Assembly: GCA_013306675.1 (NCBI GenBank)
Contig: JABLUY010000217.1
Location: 1-62,131 of the forward strand
DNA: 62,131 nucleotides
Reading direction: 5' to 3'
DNA from: Thraustochytrium sp. TN22
Lineage: Eukaryota > Sar > Bigyra > Thraustochytrida > Thraustochytriidae
Shown here: one piece after another, positions 11,660-21,073 of the stretch
How positions within the stretch are numbered: the first letter of the stretch is position 1
How the letters are laid out: each line of letters starts with the position of its first letter
The notes under the pieces: generated by a model
Database searches by the model: none
What the model was told of the DNA's origin: nothing
What the model saw: the letters and a program-made list of their open reading frames with translations, nothing else
Program-made: the position numbers and the translations under genes

Positions 11660-14629
11660 ACCGCCTTGCGCGGAGGCAGAGGATGCGTCGGCCCCAGCTC
11701 CGCCGAGAAGGAGCGCGTCGCGACTAGCCGAGGCGTAGCTGAGGACCTCGTCCACCTCAAAACGCTTTGCGAGCAGACGGATGAAGCTGTCACCGTCCAT
11801 GACGGAGGCGGCGAACTGCAGCGTGAAGATGTCGAGGTCGTGACCGAACCAGACCCAAGAGCGCGAAAGGTACTGCTGCGGCTCGATCTCGACGAGCGCG
11901 CCGTTGCGGACCCAGGCGCGACACCGGACCTGCGCCGCCTTGGCGAAGACACGCACAGGGTGTTCGGCGACGAGGCAGGCGAAGCCGGCAGGCGTCATGG
12001 CGCCGATATCGTCCGGCAGCGCGCCCTGCGCGTCGCGCGCGTCCGCGGCGCTCGCGACGAGGCGGTCCAGGACGCTGGGCCTTCCCATGGCACCGGAGCG
12101 CGGCGGGGGTGCGAGGCCGCCGTAGGCCGCCAGGGTCTCGCGCAGCGTGGTGCGCGGCTCGGTCTGGTCGACGGCGGCGTGGAAGACGCCGGCCCAGAAG
12201 CGGTGCAGCGGAATGTGGATGGAGGTCATGTAGCTGCCGGATGAGATGACGTGCGTGAGGCCGGCAACGACGGCTGCGAAGGCACCGGCCTCGGCGGAGG
12301 TGCATCCCGAAGTTGCCGAGCCGCGCGTGACGAAGCGGCGCGCCGAGAGGCCCTGGCCCGCGAGCCACTCGGCGAGCACGAGCGTGGTGGAACGCAGCGT
12401 GTTGAGTGCCGTGGCGGCGTGGCGCGGGTCGCCGTCGCCGAGGAGCTGCTTGAAGCCGTCGACGAGGCGAAAGAAGGCGCAGACCATCTCCATCTCCAGC
12501 AGAAACGCGGCCTCCCAGATGCGGCGGTCCTCGAATTCGGCGTGAGAGCCAACGCGGCGCGTCTGCGGGTTGATCTCCTGCAGCATGGCAAAGATCTCGA
12601 GCGCTTGGCGCATAATCTCGGGGCGCTCCAGGATGGCGTGCACCACGACCGTCTCGTGCACAAGAAGCAAGCGCAGGTCCATGACGAGGCGGTAGAAGAG
12701 GCGCTGCTCGACCTCGGGCGCAGCGACGTTGACCATCTCGTTGACGCGGGCGAGCGTCGCGGCGCCCTGCGCGAGGGGCGGGAAGCCCCCGTCTGGGCCG
12801 AGCGACCGTAGTCGCGAGGAGCGCGAGCCGTCCGAGGGCTGCATCGCTGAGCGTGGCAGAGAGACAACATCAAAGCGGCGAACCACGGCGGCGCGGCGGC
12901 CAAGCTGCAGGATGGCGCCCACGGTGACGCCAAGCATGTCGGCGTGCCGGCCTGTCACGAGGTGGCGCACCTGCTCTGCGGAGTTGCACAGCTGGCACAG
13001 GATGCGGTCCAGGTACTCGTTGATGCTGTCGCGCACGTCCTGTGAGCCATGCAGGTAGTTGTCGATGAGGTAGCCATAGTTGGCCACGAAGGCATCTGTG
13101 TAGTGGAACTTGAAGTCGTCATCGATGAGGAGGCGCAGCACGAGAATGCCGAGCACCTGCTGCACCCCGGAGCCGAGAAAGACGCCGAAGCGGATGAAGA
13201 CCTCGATGCAGGTCGTGGCGAAAGCCGGCGCCGAGCGTAATCGTCTTGAGGCCGGCCCCGACGGGGACGCTGGCGCTGGCGCTGATTGTACTGTTGCCGC
13301 GGCGGCAGGCCCGGAGCCAAAAGGCGACGGCGCGGTCTCCACGGTCGCGCCGGGCCATCTCCGGTGCCCACTGTCGTTGTCGTTGTCGTCGTTGTCGTTG
13401 TCGTTATCGTCGTCGTTGTCGTCATCATCAGCATCGTCATCGTCATCGTCGTCGTCGTCGTCACTGCGGTAAGCTGCGGTCTGCATGGGCGTATCAACGC
13501 CGGACCCGAGGTCTGCGTCGTTGAGCGCCCACGGCTCGACGAGCGCCTCGGCGATGAGCTTGCGGACCGGCGGGCCGAGCTTGCAGAGGTCGATTAAAAA
13601 GGCGACGATGCGCTTGAAGAGCTGCTCGCGCTTCTCACTACGAATGCTCTTGCTGACTGCACCAGAACGAAAGTGCTGAACGCCGTCAGTATTGAGGCTG
13701 GCGAGCACGCGGAGCTGCACGCGACTCGCAGTGACGAGGTCAGGCGCGCGTCGCCAGGCGCCGCCGTTGGCGGCCGGACGCACGTGCGATGCGAGGCAGG
13801 TGAGTACGTCGCTGACGCAAAGCATGAGCTCGCGCGCGAGCGTGCGAACGACGAGCGTGGCGCCGCGCAGCACGGGCGGGTCGAGGACGTCCGGGGCGGC
13901 GGCCAGCGCGCCGGAGGACTCGGCGCGGTGCGCACGACAGTTGCCGGCGGGGCGCCAGGCGTTGGGATCGCCACAGTCGCAGCAGCCGCCACTGTTGGAC
14001 TTGTAGATGCGGAAGTCGTGACCTTCGTGGTCCGCCGGGTCGAAGCACTCGACGCAGATGCAGGAGCTCTCGGTGGTGCCACAGTCCTTGCAGCGGTACG
14101 CGACATGGTTGCTGAGCCAGACGCGATTGCAGCGCGGCCAAGACGAGCCAAAGCGCTCCTGCAGCACGGCGGCGCGCTGATTGGGGTCCGCGGCGCCCAT
14201 GGCGACCCACTTGCACAGCTCCAGCGCGCGCAGCATGCCGTCCACGTTGATTCCATAGCTCGCCTCGCACCAGGGCTGCTCCAGCGCGTACAGCAGCGCG
14301 TCCTGAACGTCGCGCGCGTTCGTGTCAGGGTTCACGAGCACGTCTGCCAGGCGCTGAGTGTCAGCCTCCACGGCGGCGTGCGAGCCCACGCCGCGGACCA
14401 CGGCCTCCGCCTGCGCGCGGAGCGACGAGGGCGGCGGCGCAGGCGGGGCGGCCGAAGCCGCTGCGGTGGGTCCTGCTGGCGAGCTCAGGGAGCCCGGCGT
14501 CGGGCTCGACGTCGAGGACGCCGAGGAGGACGAGCTCGCGGCCGACGACGAAGTCCCTGCGGGCTGCTCTGACAGTCTGAGGCCGGAAGCCATGCCGGCC
14601 AGCGCGCTGCCCAGGCCGCCGGCCCACAT
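7337..14629 (-). CDS. UBR1/PRT6-type N-recognin E3 ubiquitin ligase
   Basis: A 2430-residue RING E3 of the N-degron pathway, which in known members recognises destabilising N-terminal residues and ubiquitylates the substrate. The UBR-box zinc finger lies at ~158-232 (VWLSNHVAYRC, CKDC, CICVECF, HEGHDFRIY, GGCCDCGD). A widely spaced RING-H2 follows at ~1811-1917 (CALC, CGHHVHFECL, CPICRS). The C-terminal UAIN-type zinc region is at ~2280-2420 (CTTCGK, CLHCG). No ClpS-like type-2 domain is recognised, which favours the PRT6-like side. Low-complexity expansions make it longer than the usual 1750-2000 residues: an Asp/Asn tract (~388-420), six His followed by about thirteen Gln (~988-1013), a Ser-rich stretch, and an Ala then Lys tract (~1720-1750). 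Antisense frames within it are open for hundreds of codons but have no conserved content. The 5' end faces the UFSP2 gene. Confidence 0.92.
11602..11660. repeat. Adjacent (CTG)n and (ATG)n triplet tracts inside the UBR gene
   Basis: On + about thirteen CTG units are followed directly by about six ATG units. Read on the gene strand this is (CAT)n(CAG)n and encodes a His run joined to a Gln run. The purity of both tracts suggests recent slippage expansion. Confidence 0.85.
13374..13462. repeat. GTC/GTT/ATC triplet tract encoding Asp/Asn run
   Basis: An imperfect triplet array in the UBR gene encodes roughly thirty Asp and Asn residues after the UBR box. The mix of GAC, GAT and AAC codons means it is older or less pure than the CAG tract. 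Confidence 0.8.
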
Positions 14630-15682
14630 GGTGCGTGGTGCGGCGAGCGTGCGAGCGCACGCGCGCGCGCGCGCGCGGCGCGCGGAGGCCGCGAGACGGT
14701 GGCCGTGGAGCCGGGAGACGAGTTAGGTTAGAGAGACCTGGAGAAGACGCCGCCGCCCAGTTCGCCCGCCCGCCCGCCCGCCCGCCCGAGCGCCCGCGCG
14801 CGCCGCTCGCCCGCCGCTCGACGCGGTCCGTGCGGCCGCGGCCTGCAGCGCGCCTGCAGCGCGCCGGCCCTGTCGCCGCGCCCTCTGCGCCGCGCCGCCG
14901 CGCCTCCCGCCGCGCGCCGTGCGCGCTCAAATTCAAACTGCGCCGCCGAGGCGCAACAAGCGCCAAGCAGGAGGCCTGCTCTGCCATGGCGGCATGCGCC
15001 ATGCGCTCACTCTCAGTCATCTCCGCGCTCAACTCTCAAAACTCCGCTCAGGCCGGCGGCCGCCCGCTCACTGCTTGCGCGGCGTGCCGGCGCGCGGGCA
15101 CGGTCCTCCGCTCCCGCTGCGGCGCGGCGTCGCGGGCTGCGTCCGGGGCGGCGCGAGCTCGGGGCGTGTGGCGCGAGGGATCCGTGCTTCGTGCTCGCGC
15201 GCGCGGGCGGGCGCGCGAGGCTGCCTGGCCGCCTGCCTGCCTGCCTGCCTGCCTCCGCCTGCGAGCGAGGCCTCCAGGCGCTCTGGAGAAGCGCTCCCTG
15301 CGCAGCCTGCGCCGCGCCGCGCCTCGAGCCGCGTCCCTTGCACGCGCGCCGCATGCCAGGCTCGAAGCCGCTGCAGGCCTGATCAGAGCTCGCCTGCAAA
15401 CCCTCGTCGCGGCAGTGCCAGGGTACCACCGGTGCCGCCGCCGAGGCCAGACCTCGTTCGTGCGCGCGTCCGTGCGCCTCCGCGCGCCCCGCGCTCCGCG
15501 GAGACCGCGTGCTGGCCGGCTGGCCCCGCTGCCGGCCTGTCAGAGGACCTCGTCGTCGTGGGCGTCGTGGGCGTCGTGGGCGTCGTTGTCGAGGGCGTCG
15601 CGGCCGGCTGCGCGAGCGCGCGCGAACGGCCAAAGCCAAGTCGCGCGGCGTCAGCGCGCGGCGAGCGAGCGAGCGAGCGAGC
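14630..15682. promoter_or_regulatory. Shared divergent 5' region of the UBR and UFSP2 genes
   Basis: About 1.05 kb between two outward-facing start codons, so both promoters must lie here. It holds (CCCG)n at about 14765-14790, (CCTG)n at about 15235-15255, GTCGTGGGC repeats at about 15552-15590 and (GCGA)n at about 15660-15683. No TATA box is evident. No other gene is seen. Confidence 0.5.
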
Positions 15683-17377
15683 ATGGGGCGGCGCGCGCGC
15701 GTGGACGCGGCGGTGGCGGCGCGGCTGGCGAGGCTGCCGCGCGGCGCGCGGGGCACGCTGCTCGCCGCGCCGTGGGCCGCGGAGGAGGCCGTGGCCTTCT
15801 CGCTGCGCGGCGGCGCCCAAGAGGAGGGGGAGAAGAAGGACGGAGCAACGAGCACGACGAGGCCGACGGCAGGACTCGTGGCGCTTGCGGACTTCATCGC
15901 GGACAAGGGCCTGGCCGTTGCGGGCGGCGACGCCGCTGTGGTGGTCGTCCCGCGGGACGTGGACGCGGAGCACGGCCTGTGCGCCGGGGTCTTCTGGGCC
16001 GGCGGCGAGGACGAGAGCGACGGACTTGCAGGCGCTGCGGGCGCGGGCCCCGAAGGCTGCGTGCTGGTCTGCGCGTTCCACGTGGCGAGGGAGCCCCCCG
16101 GCGCGTGGCGCGAGGCGCTTCGCAGCACCTCCGTGTGGCGCTTTGGGCCTCAGGGGCGCGCCGTGCAGACGGGCCAGGCGCAGCGCGTCACGCTCCGCGA
16201 GGCGGTCGGGACGGCACTACATGCATGCCGGAGCGACCAGGTGGCGATGGCGGGCGCGCCAGTGGTGCGTGTGACAGCGTACGTTCCGCCCGTGGAGGGC
16301 GTGCTACCGGGCGTGGAGATTTGCGCGGCGCAGGGTCTCCACGGCGTGCACAGCGTGGAGGTGGCTGCGGCTGTGGCGCTTGACAGCACGTGCGAGGAGG
16401 CTTGCGCGCTGCTCCTGCAGGCGGCAGAGGAGGAGATCTTGGATGTTGGCGCGGCCGCGGCTGCGCGCACCGAGGTGCACGTGATGGATGCGACGCTGCC
16501 GGTGATGGTGCGTGTGCGCGGCAAGGAGGCCCCTGCCCAGAGCGCGCGCGCGGAGCTGGGCTTGGCGGCGAGCGCGCGGGTACCGGCAGCGGCGTCGCGC
16601 GTGCGTTTTGCGGCGCGCGACGATCAACTGCACGGCGTCCACTGGGCAGCTGCAGCGCGAGCGCAGGCGACGCGGACGGCGGAGAATCTGCGCATGCATG
16701 TCGTGACCGGTGACTTCGCCTACTACCACTACGGCTCGCAAGGACTCGCGGACGAGGGCTGGGGCTGCGCGTACCGTGGCTTGCAGATGCTGCTGAGCTA
16801 CTTCGAGCTGCGCGGATACACGCTACGCGAGGTAGAGGCTGCCGCGAGCGAGAGCAGCAAGGTGGTCTCCGCAACCACGAGTGGGAAGACGCGCGTACCG
16901 ACGGTCGTGCAGGTGCAGGCGCAGCTGGCGGCGATGCAGGTGATGGACGCCGCCTTTGCGCCTCACTGCAAGCAGTGGATCGGGTCGCAGGAGATTTCAT
17001 GGGTCCTGAGCGCCTTGGTGGATGTGGACTGCCGCTTTGTACAGCTCAAGAGCGCCGACACGGAGGAGGCCTTTGCGCGCATCGAAGAGCACGTGGTCAG
17101 CGCCGACACGCCCGTGGTCCTGTGTGGCGCGAAGCTTGCGCTCGTGGTGGCGGGCGTGTGGCGCGCGGCGGCATGGCCTGCGGGCGGCGAGCATCGGCTC
17201 TTGGTGGTGGACCCGCACTATCAGGGCGTGGACCGCGTGGCGACCGTCATTGACGAGTCCTCGCGCATGGAGGGCTACAATGCCGTGCCTGTCGGCTGGC
17301 GCACGGTGGCATCGGTCCTGAGTCCTGCCACCAGTACGAGGCGCGCGGACTGGACGCTCGTCTTGCCGCTCGTGTAG
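15683..17377 (+). CDS. UFM1-specific protease, UFSP2-like (peptidase C78)
   Basis: A cysteine protease that, in known members, processes pro-UFM1 and removes UFM1 from targets, mostly at the ER. It is 564 residues from the Met chosen here (MGRRARVD), the first Met before the folded N-terminal region; the frame is open back to 15509. The catalytic Cys is in GWGCAYRGLQ (Cys362). DPHYQG supplies the catalytic Asp510 and His512. The Tyr-His-Tyr word just before the Cys and WIGSQEISWVL (~433) are family signatures. The Asp-Pro-His spacing equals that of human UFSP2. The N-terminal ~340 residues are poorly conserved, as in UFSP2, which is much longer than UFSP1. All active-site residues are present. 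It is a cysteine protease but not ATG4, which has a different Asp-Pro-His context and N-terminal domain. Confidence 0.9.
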   Translation: MGRRARVDAAVAARLARLPRGARGTLLAAPWAAEEAVAFSLRGGAQEEGEKKDGATSTTRPTAGLVALADFIADKGLAVAGGDAAVVVVPRDVDAEHGLCAGVFWAGGEDESDGLAGAAGAGPEGCVLVCAFHVAREPPGAWREALRSTSVWRFGPQGRAVQTGQAQRVTLREAVGTALHACRSDQVAMAGAPVVRVTAYVPPVEGVLPGVEICAAQGLHGVHSVEVAAAVALDSTCEEACALLLQAAEEEILDVGAAAAARTEVHVMDATLPVMVRVRGKEAPAQSARAELGLAASARVPAAASRVRFAARDDQLHGVHWAAAARAQATRTAENLRMHVVTGDFAYYHYGSQGLADEGWGCAYRGLQMLLSYFELRGYTLREVEAAASESSKVVSATTSGKTRVPTVVQVQAQLAAMQVMDAAFAPHCKQWIGSQEISWVLSALVDVDCRFVQLKSADTEEAFARIEEHVVSADTPVVLCGAKLALVVAGVWRAAAWPAGGEHRLLVVDPHYQGVDRVATVIDESSRMEGYNAVPVGWRTVASVLSPATSTRRADWTLVLPLV

Positions 17378-17613
17378 TCGTTCGGCGAGCATGTATGATT
17401 TCTTTTGAAGATGGAGTGTGGTATGAAAGTGTACATAAAAGCTAAGTTGCAGGATGGAGGCCGCCGCCGCCAGTGGATGTGTTGCATCACGCACTCACCC
17501 CCACCGTCGCCATTCTATCCATCATCATCATCGTCGTCGTCGTCTCCTTCTTCGTCGTCCCCGCCGCCATCATCGTGGTGCAGTGGTGCGTGGTGGTGGT
17601 GGTGACCTGTCGG
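17378..17613. other. Convergent 3' region of UFSP2 and the sugar transporter
   Basis: About 236 bp with an ATC/GTC-type triplet stretch near 17518-17600 and an A/T-rich start. It should hold both 3' ends. No gene is seen. Confidence 0.55.
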
Positions 17614-19173
17614 CTACACGCGCATCATGACGGGATTGTGCTGCGGACGCGATGGCCGCCAGGGGGGGCGTGCCATGTACCAGGGCGAGCCGCCCTTCTT
17701 CGAGGTGGGCGGCTGCACACCAAAGAGAAAGACGGCCGCGATAACAACGGTGGTACCGACGCTGAATTGAAAGGTGAGGGGGAAGTCGAAAAGCAGGCTG
17801 GAAAGCACAGAGGAGAGGATGATGGAAAGCGAGGTGGCGAAGCCCTTGAGGATGTTGTCGGCATACTTCATGACGACGGCGATCATGAGACCGCCGCCGG
17901 CCTGCACGATGATGACGAGCCAGACAACAGGCGTATAGCCGGAAAAGAAGCCGTCCTCGAAAACGTCGGCGGCATCATTGAGCAGGACGCCGAAGAGACC
18001 GAGAACGATACCAAAGATGGCGAGCTGCATGTTGCGTGTGAAGAGAGAGACGACACGGCCGTGCTTGAGAATCTTCTCGGTGTAGACGCCGGCGAAGCCT
18101 GAAGAGAAGCAGGCCAGCAGCACGCAGGTGAGGCCGACGAGGCGGTTGCCGGGCGGCGCGTCACTGGCGTCGCGCGAGCTGGAGGAGCCCGACGAGAGCT
18201 GCACCGTGGCGACACCGAGCGTGAGCATGACGAGGGCCACCACTTGATGCGCCGAGAGCAGACGGCCCAGCATGACCACGCTAAACATAGCAGTGGTGAG
18301 GATCTTGAGCTGGTAGGTCACCTGATACACGGCAGCCTCCAGGTTGGACAGCGCGATGAAGAGCAGGTTGTTTTGAATCGTATACAGGATGCCCGGTACG
18401 GCGAGCTTGAGCACGTCAGGGTTGACGAGCTCCTTGGCGGCAAAGTCTGCAAAGTCGTCGCGGTCCTCGCGCTCGCGGTACACGCCATAGGTGGAGATGC
18501 ACAGCTTGAGCACTTCCGCCATGACCACGGCCGTGGACGACTTGTAAAGCTTCCCGCCTGCCGAGGCCGAGGTGCGCGAGAAGCGCATCGCCAGCACGAG
18601 CACTGTATTCTGCACGATGAGCAGCAGCAGGCTAAGCCATTTGAGCTCCACGTGCACGCCGGCGATCAACACGGAGTTCGGCCGTGCAGCGCCGCCAGCG
18701 GCGCCCATGCCGCCGCCGTCGCCGTCGTCGTTCTTGTCGTCGCCGCCCCTCTTGTCGTCGCGCGCCGCGAAGCCGCCCATGCCGCCGCCGTCGCGCGCGC
18801 CAAAGCTGCCCATCTTGCTGCTTCCGCTGCCGCCCGCGCCGTGATGCATGTACAGTTGATAATCCTTGCTTCCCTTCAAGCTGCTGCTCTTGGCGCCTTT
18901 GGCACCCTTGGCTGCCTTGCCCAGCTTGCCTTTGTCCACGTCGCGCTGGCTCAGGTCCATTTGCACCAGCGTGTGCGAGCTCGCGCTCGTCCCGCTCGCG
19001 TAGTACATTTGCCTGTGTCTCGACAGCAGCGCCGAGTCCGCGCCGGACGCCGCCAAGTTCGTCCCTTCGCTCGTGGCCCTCTGCATGGCGTTCTGCGCCT
19101 CCTCCGCCTCCGCTGCCGCCGCCGCCGCCGCCGCCGCGGCTGTTGCGCTCGCCGCCACGCGCGCTGCCGCCGC

Positions 19174-19219
<46 letters not shown>

Positions 19220-19365
19220 TCTGCCGCCGCGCGCCGCCGCTCTGCCGCCGCTGACTTGGACTGCAACGGCGGGCGCACAGCCACGGTGGCCACGGCAGCC
19301 AGGGCGACCGGGTCCTGGCCGCCGGCGGGTTGTAGGAGTACCAGGGCACGACCACCAGGGCACAA
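17614..19365 (-). CDS. Nucleotide-sugar transporter (SLC35A / CMP-Sia-UDP-Gal transporter family)
   Basis: A Golgi or ER antiporter that moves a nucleotide sugar into the lumen. The C-terminal ~330 residues carry about ten hydrophobic segments and SLC35A hallmarks: LYKSSTAVVMAEVLKL, PGILYTIQNNLLF, LSNLEAAVYQVTYQLKI, SSGFAGVYTEKILK, SLFTRNMQLAIFG and GFATSLSIILSS. The substrate cannot be told from this. Unusually, a long cytosolic N-terminal extension precedes it, including a run of about nineteen Ala plus a second Ala run (~50-90), then a Gly/Asp/Lys-rich linker. Two starts are possible: 19365 (583 residues, poly-Ala translated) or 19086 (490 residues, starting MQRATSEG after the poly-Ala). 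I keep the longer frame; the shorter is about equally likely. The DNA becomes more A/T-rich just upstream of 19365. Confidence 0.87.
19105..19217. repeat. (GCC)n triplet tract
   Basis: Two GCC/GCT runs separated by GTTGCGCTCGCC. On the gene strand they encode poly-Ala in the transporter N-terminus, or form a GC-rich 5' UTR if the start at 19086 is used. Confidence 0.8.
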
Positions 19366-21073
19366 CCGCCGCCAGTATCAGTTCAAGTTGGTCGATGAGC
19401 ACCAACGGAGCGGGATGGTGATACCGCCTCACGGCCAGCGGTTGGAGAAAGATTGATCGTGCCTCGGGCTCCGGCGAGGCACTGGCAAGGCGAAATGTAG
19501 CTTCTGCGAAACGGGACGCGACGACGAGGGACGGCCAGCTCGCTGTTCAAGGTGAGATGGAGACGGACGTAGACGGAGACCAGCGTGGCTCGTCGCCATG
19601 GCGCAAGGCTCACTTCCAAGCAATCATAAGATGAACTTGAAGACCAAGAGCACGTCGGATTTTTCTTCACGCGCTTCACGCTCTTGCCGGTGCACAGGGA
19701 CGCACGGGGACACGCTTGTGCGTGGTGATGGCATGATGCGCGCTTGTGGGTGATGCTCTTCAGCCAGCACCATACCTCTTTCGCCCCCAAGATGCCATGA
19801 AACCTAAAAACATTCTCTGGCTGGTAAACGTGCCGGGTGCTTGTGTGTGGTGGTACTGGCCATGGTACTGCCAGGTAACGTTACCCGCCAAGAATCTAGC
19901 TCAGTGACAGTGAGTGCCAGTGAGTTAGCGGCTAACCAGTTACCTTCCCACCCAGCCCTCGTAGGCCTAGAGGCATTCGATGCCTTTCGATCGCGGGAGT
20001 CTCCTCAGCAAAGAGCGAGCGCAGGAGCGAGCGCAAGTTCACACTCCACGCGCATGCACATGATTGCTTAGGCTCGCTCGCGCGCCAGCGAGCGTCGGCA
20101 CGCGCCCCTCCTCTCCTCTCCTGCCCCCGTGTGCTTTCCCCCCCTCTCAACTCCCACGCCTGCCCTTCCCATGCACACGGGGCATCGTGCGCCTCTATGC
20201 GTGCACAAGGCGTACCGCAAGCAGCGCGCGCGCGCCGCTTCCCTTGCCGCGGCTCGCGCTCGCCTGTTGGCTGGCCGCTCGCCCGCCTGCTGGCCGGCGG
20301 CCGGGCGGCCAGCCGCGCCGCGCCGCGCCGCGCCGCGCCGCCGCTCGCGGCCGCGGCCCGCCCCGCTCGCGCGGCGCCGCCTCGCCTCGCCTCGCCTCGC
20401 CTCGCCTCGGCCCGCGCGCTCGCGGAGCGGAGGCGGCACGCGCTGGCAAGCGCGCGGCGCAAGTGGAGCTGTGCGCGGCGCAAGTGGCGCTCCGCCGCTG
20501 CACAGTCGGGCGGCGCGCCGGCAAAGTCGGCTATGCGCGCACGCCGGCGGCGCGAGCGAGCGCGGTCCAGGCCGCCGCCGCCAGTCCCGCTCCGAGCCCG
20601 CCGCGTGTGCTCGCTCGCGCGGCCCGAGCGCGGCGCGCCTGCCCGGCCCGGCTGTCTGCCTGCGCGCGCGCGCGCGCCTGCGGCGGCGCGGCGGCGCGGC
20701 GCCTGCTGCGCGGCCCGCTGCGGCGGCATCCGGCATCGAGCGTCCATCCATCCATCCATTCATCCATCCATCATCCAGCGCCGCGCGCGACGAGCCAGTA
20801 CCAGCCGGGTGCAGGCGCGTGCTGCACGCGCGCGCGCGGCGGCGGCGGCGGCGGCGATTGCGGGCGGCGGGGTCGGGCGTGGGGCGCGCGCTGCGGCGGG
20901 GTCCGCCTAGCTGAGCTAGCTGGTTGGGTCGCGGGATCGCGGGCCCGTGCGAGCGTGCGTGCTGGCTGTAGGTCTCGCGGGGCGCGCTCCGTCACTCGCT
21001 CGCGCGCGCGCGCTCGCGCTCGCGCTCGCGCTCGCTTAGCAGCCGGGCTTGGCGGCTGCCGCGGCGTCTCACG
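19366..21073. promoter_or_regulatory. Shared divergent 5' region of the sugar-transporter and PP2C-like genes
   Basis: About 1.7 kb. The left half (19450-19950) is the most A/T-rich part, with a palindromic GGTAACGTTACC near 19874. The right half is very G/C-rich: CGCCG pentamers (20320-20342), CCTCG pentamers (20385-20408), (CATC)n (20743-20776), a CTAG-type palindrome near 20907-20922 and CGCTCG hexamers (21000-21037) just before the start codon. No gene is seen. Confidence 0.5.

Noticed and set aside
10493-12244. 583-codon + frame antisense to the UBR gene
   Set aside because: It lies wholly inside the UBR coding region, is Val/Glu/Gly/Arg-rich and lacks known motifs. Open antisense frames are expected where the sense strand is strongly G/C at third positions.
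15683-17377. ATG4 autophagy protease as identity of the cysteine protease
   Set aside because: YHYGSQG before GWGCAYR, WIGSQE and DPHYQG fit UFSP2; ATG4 N-terminal motifs are missing.
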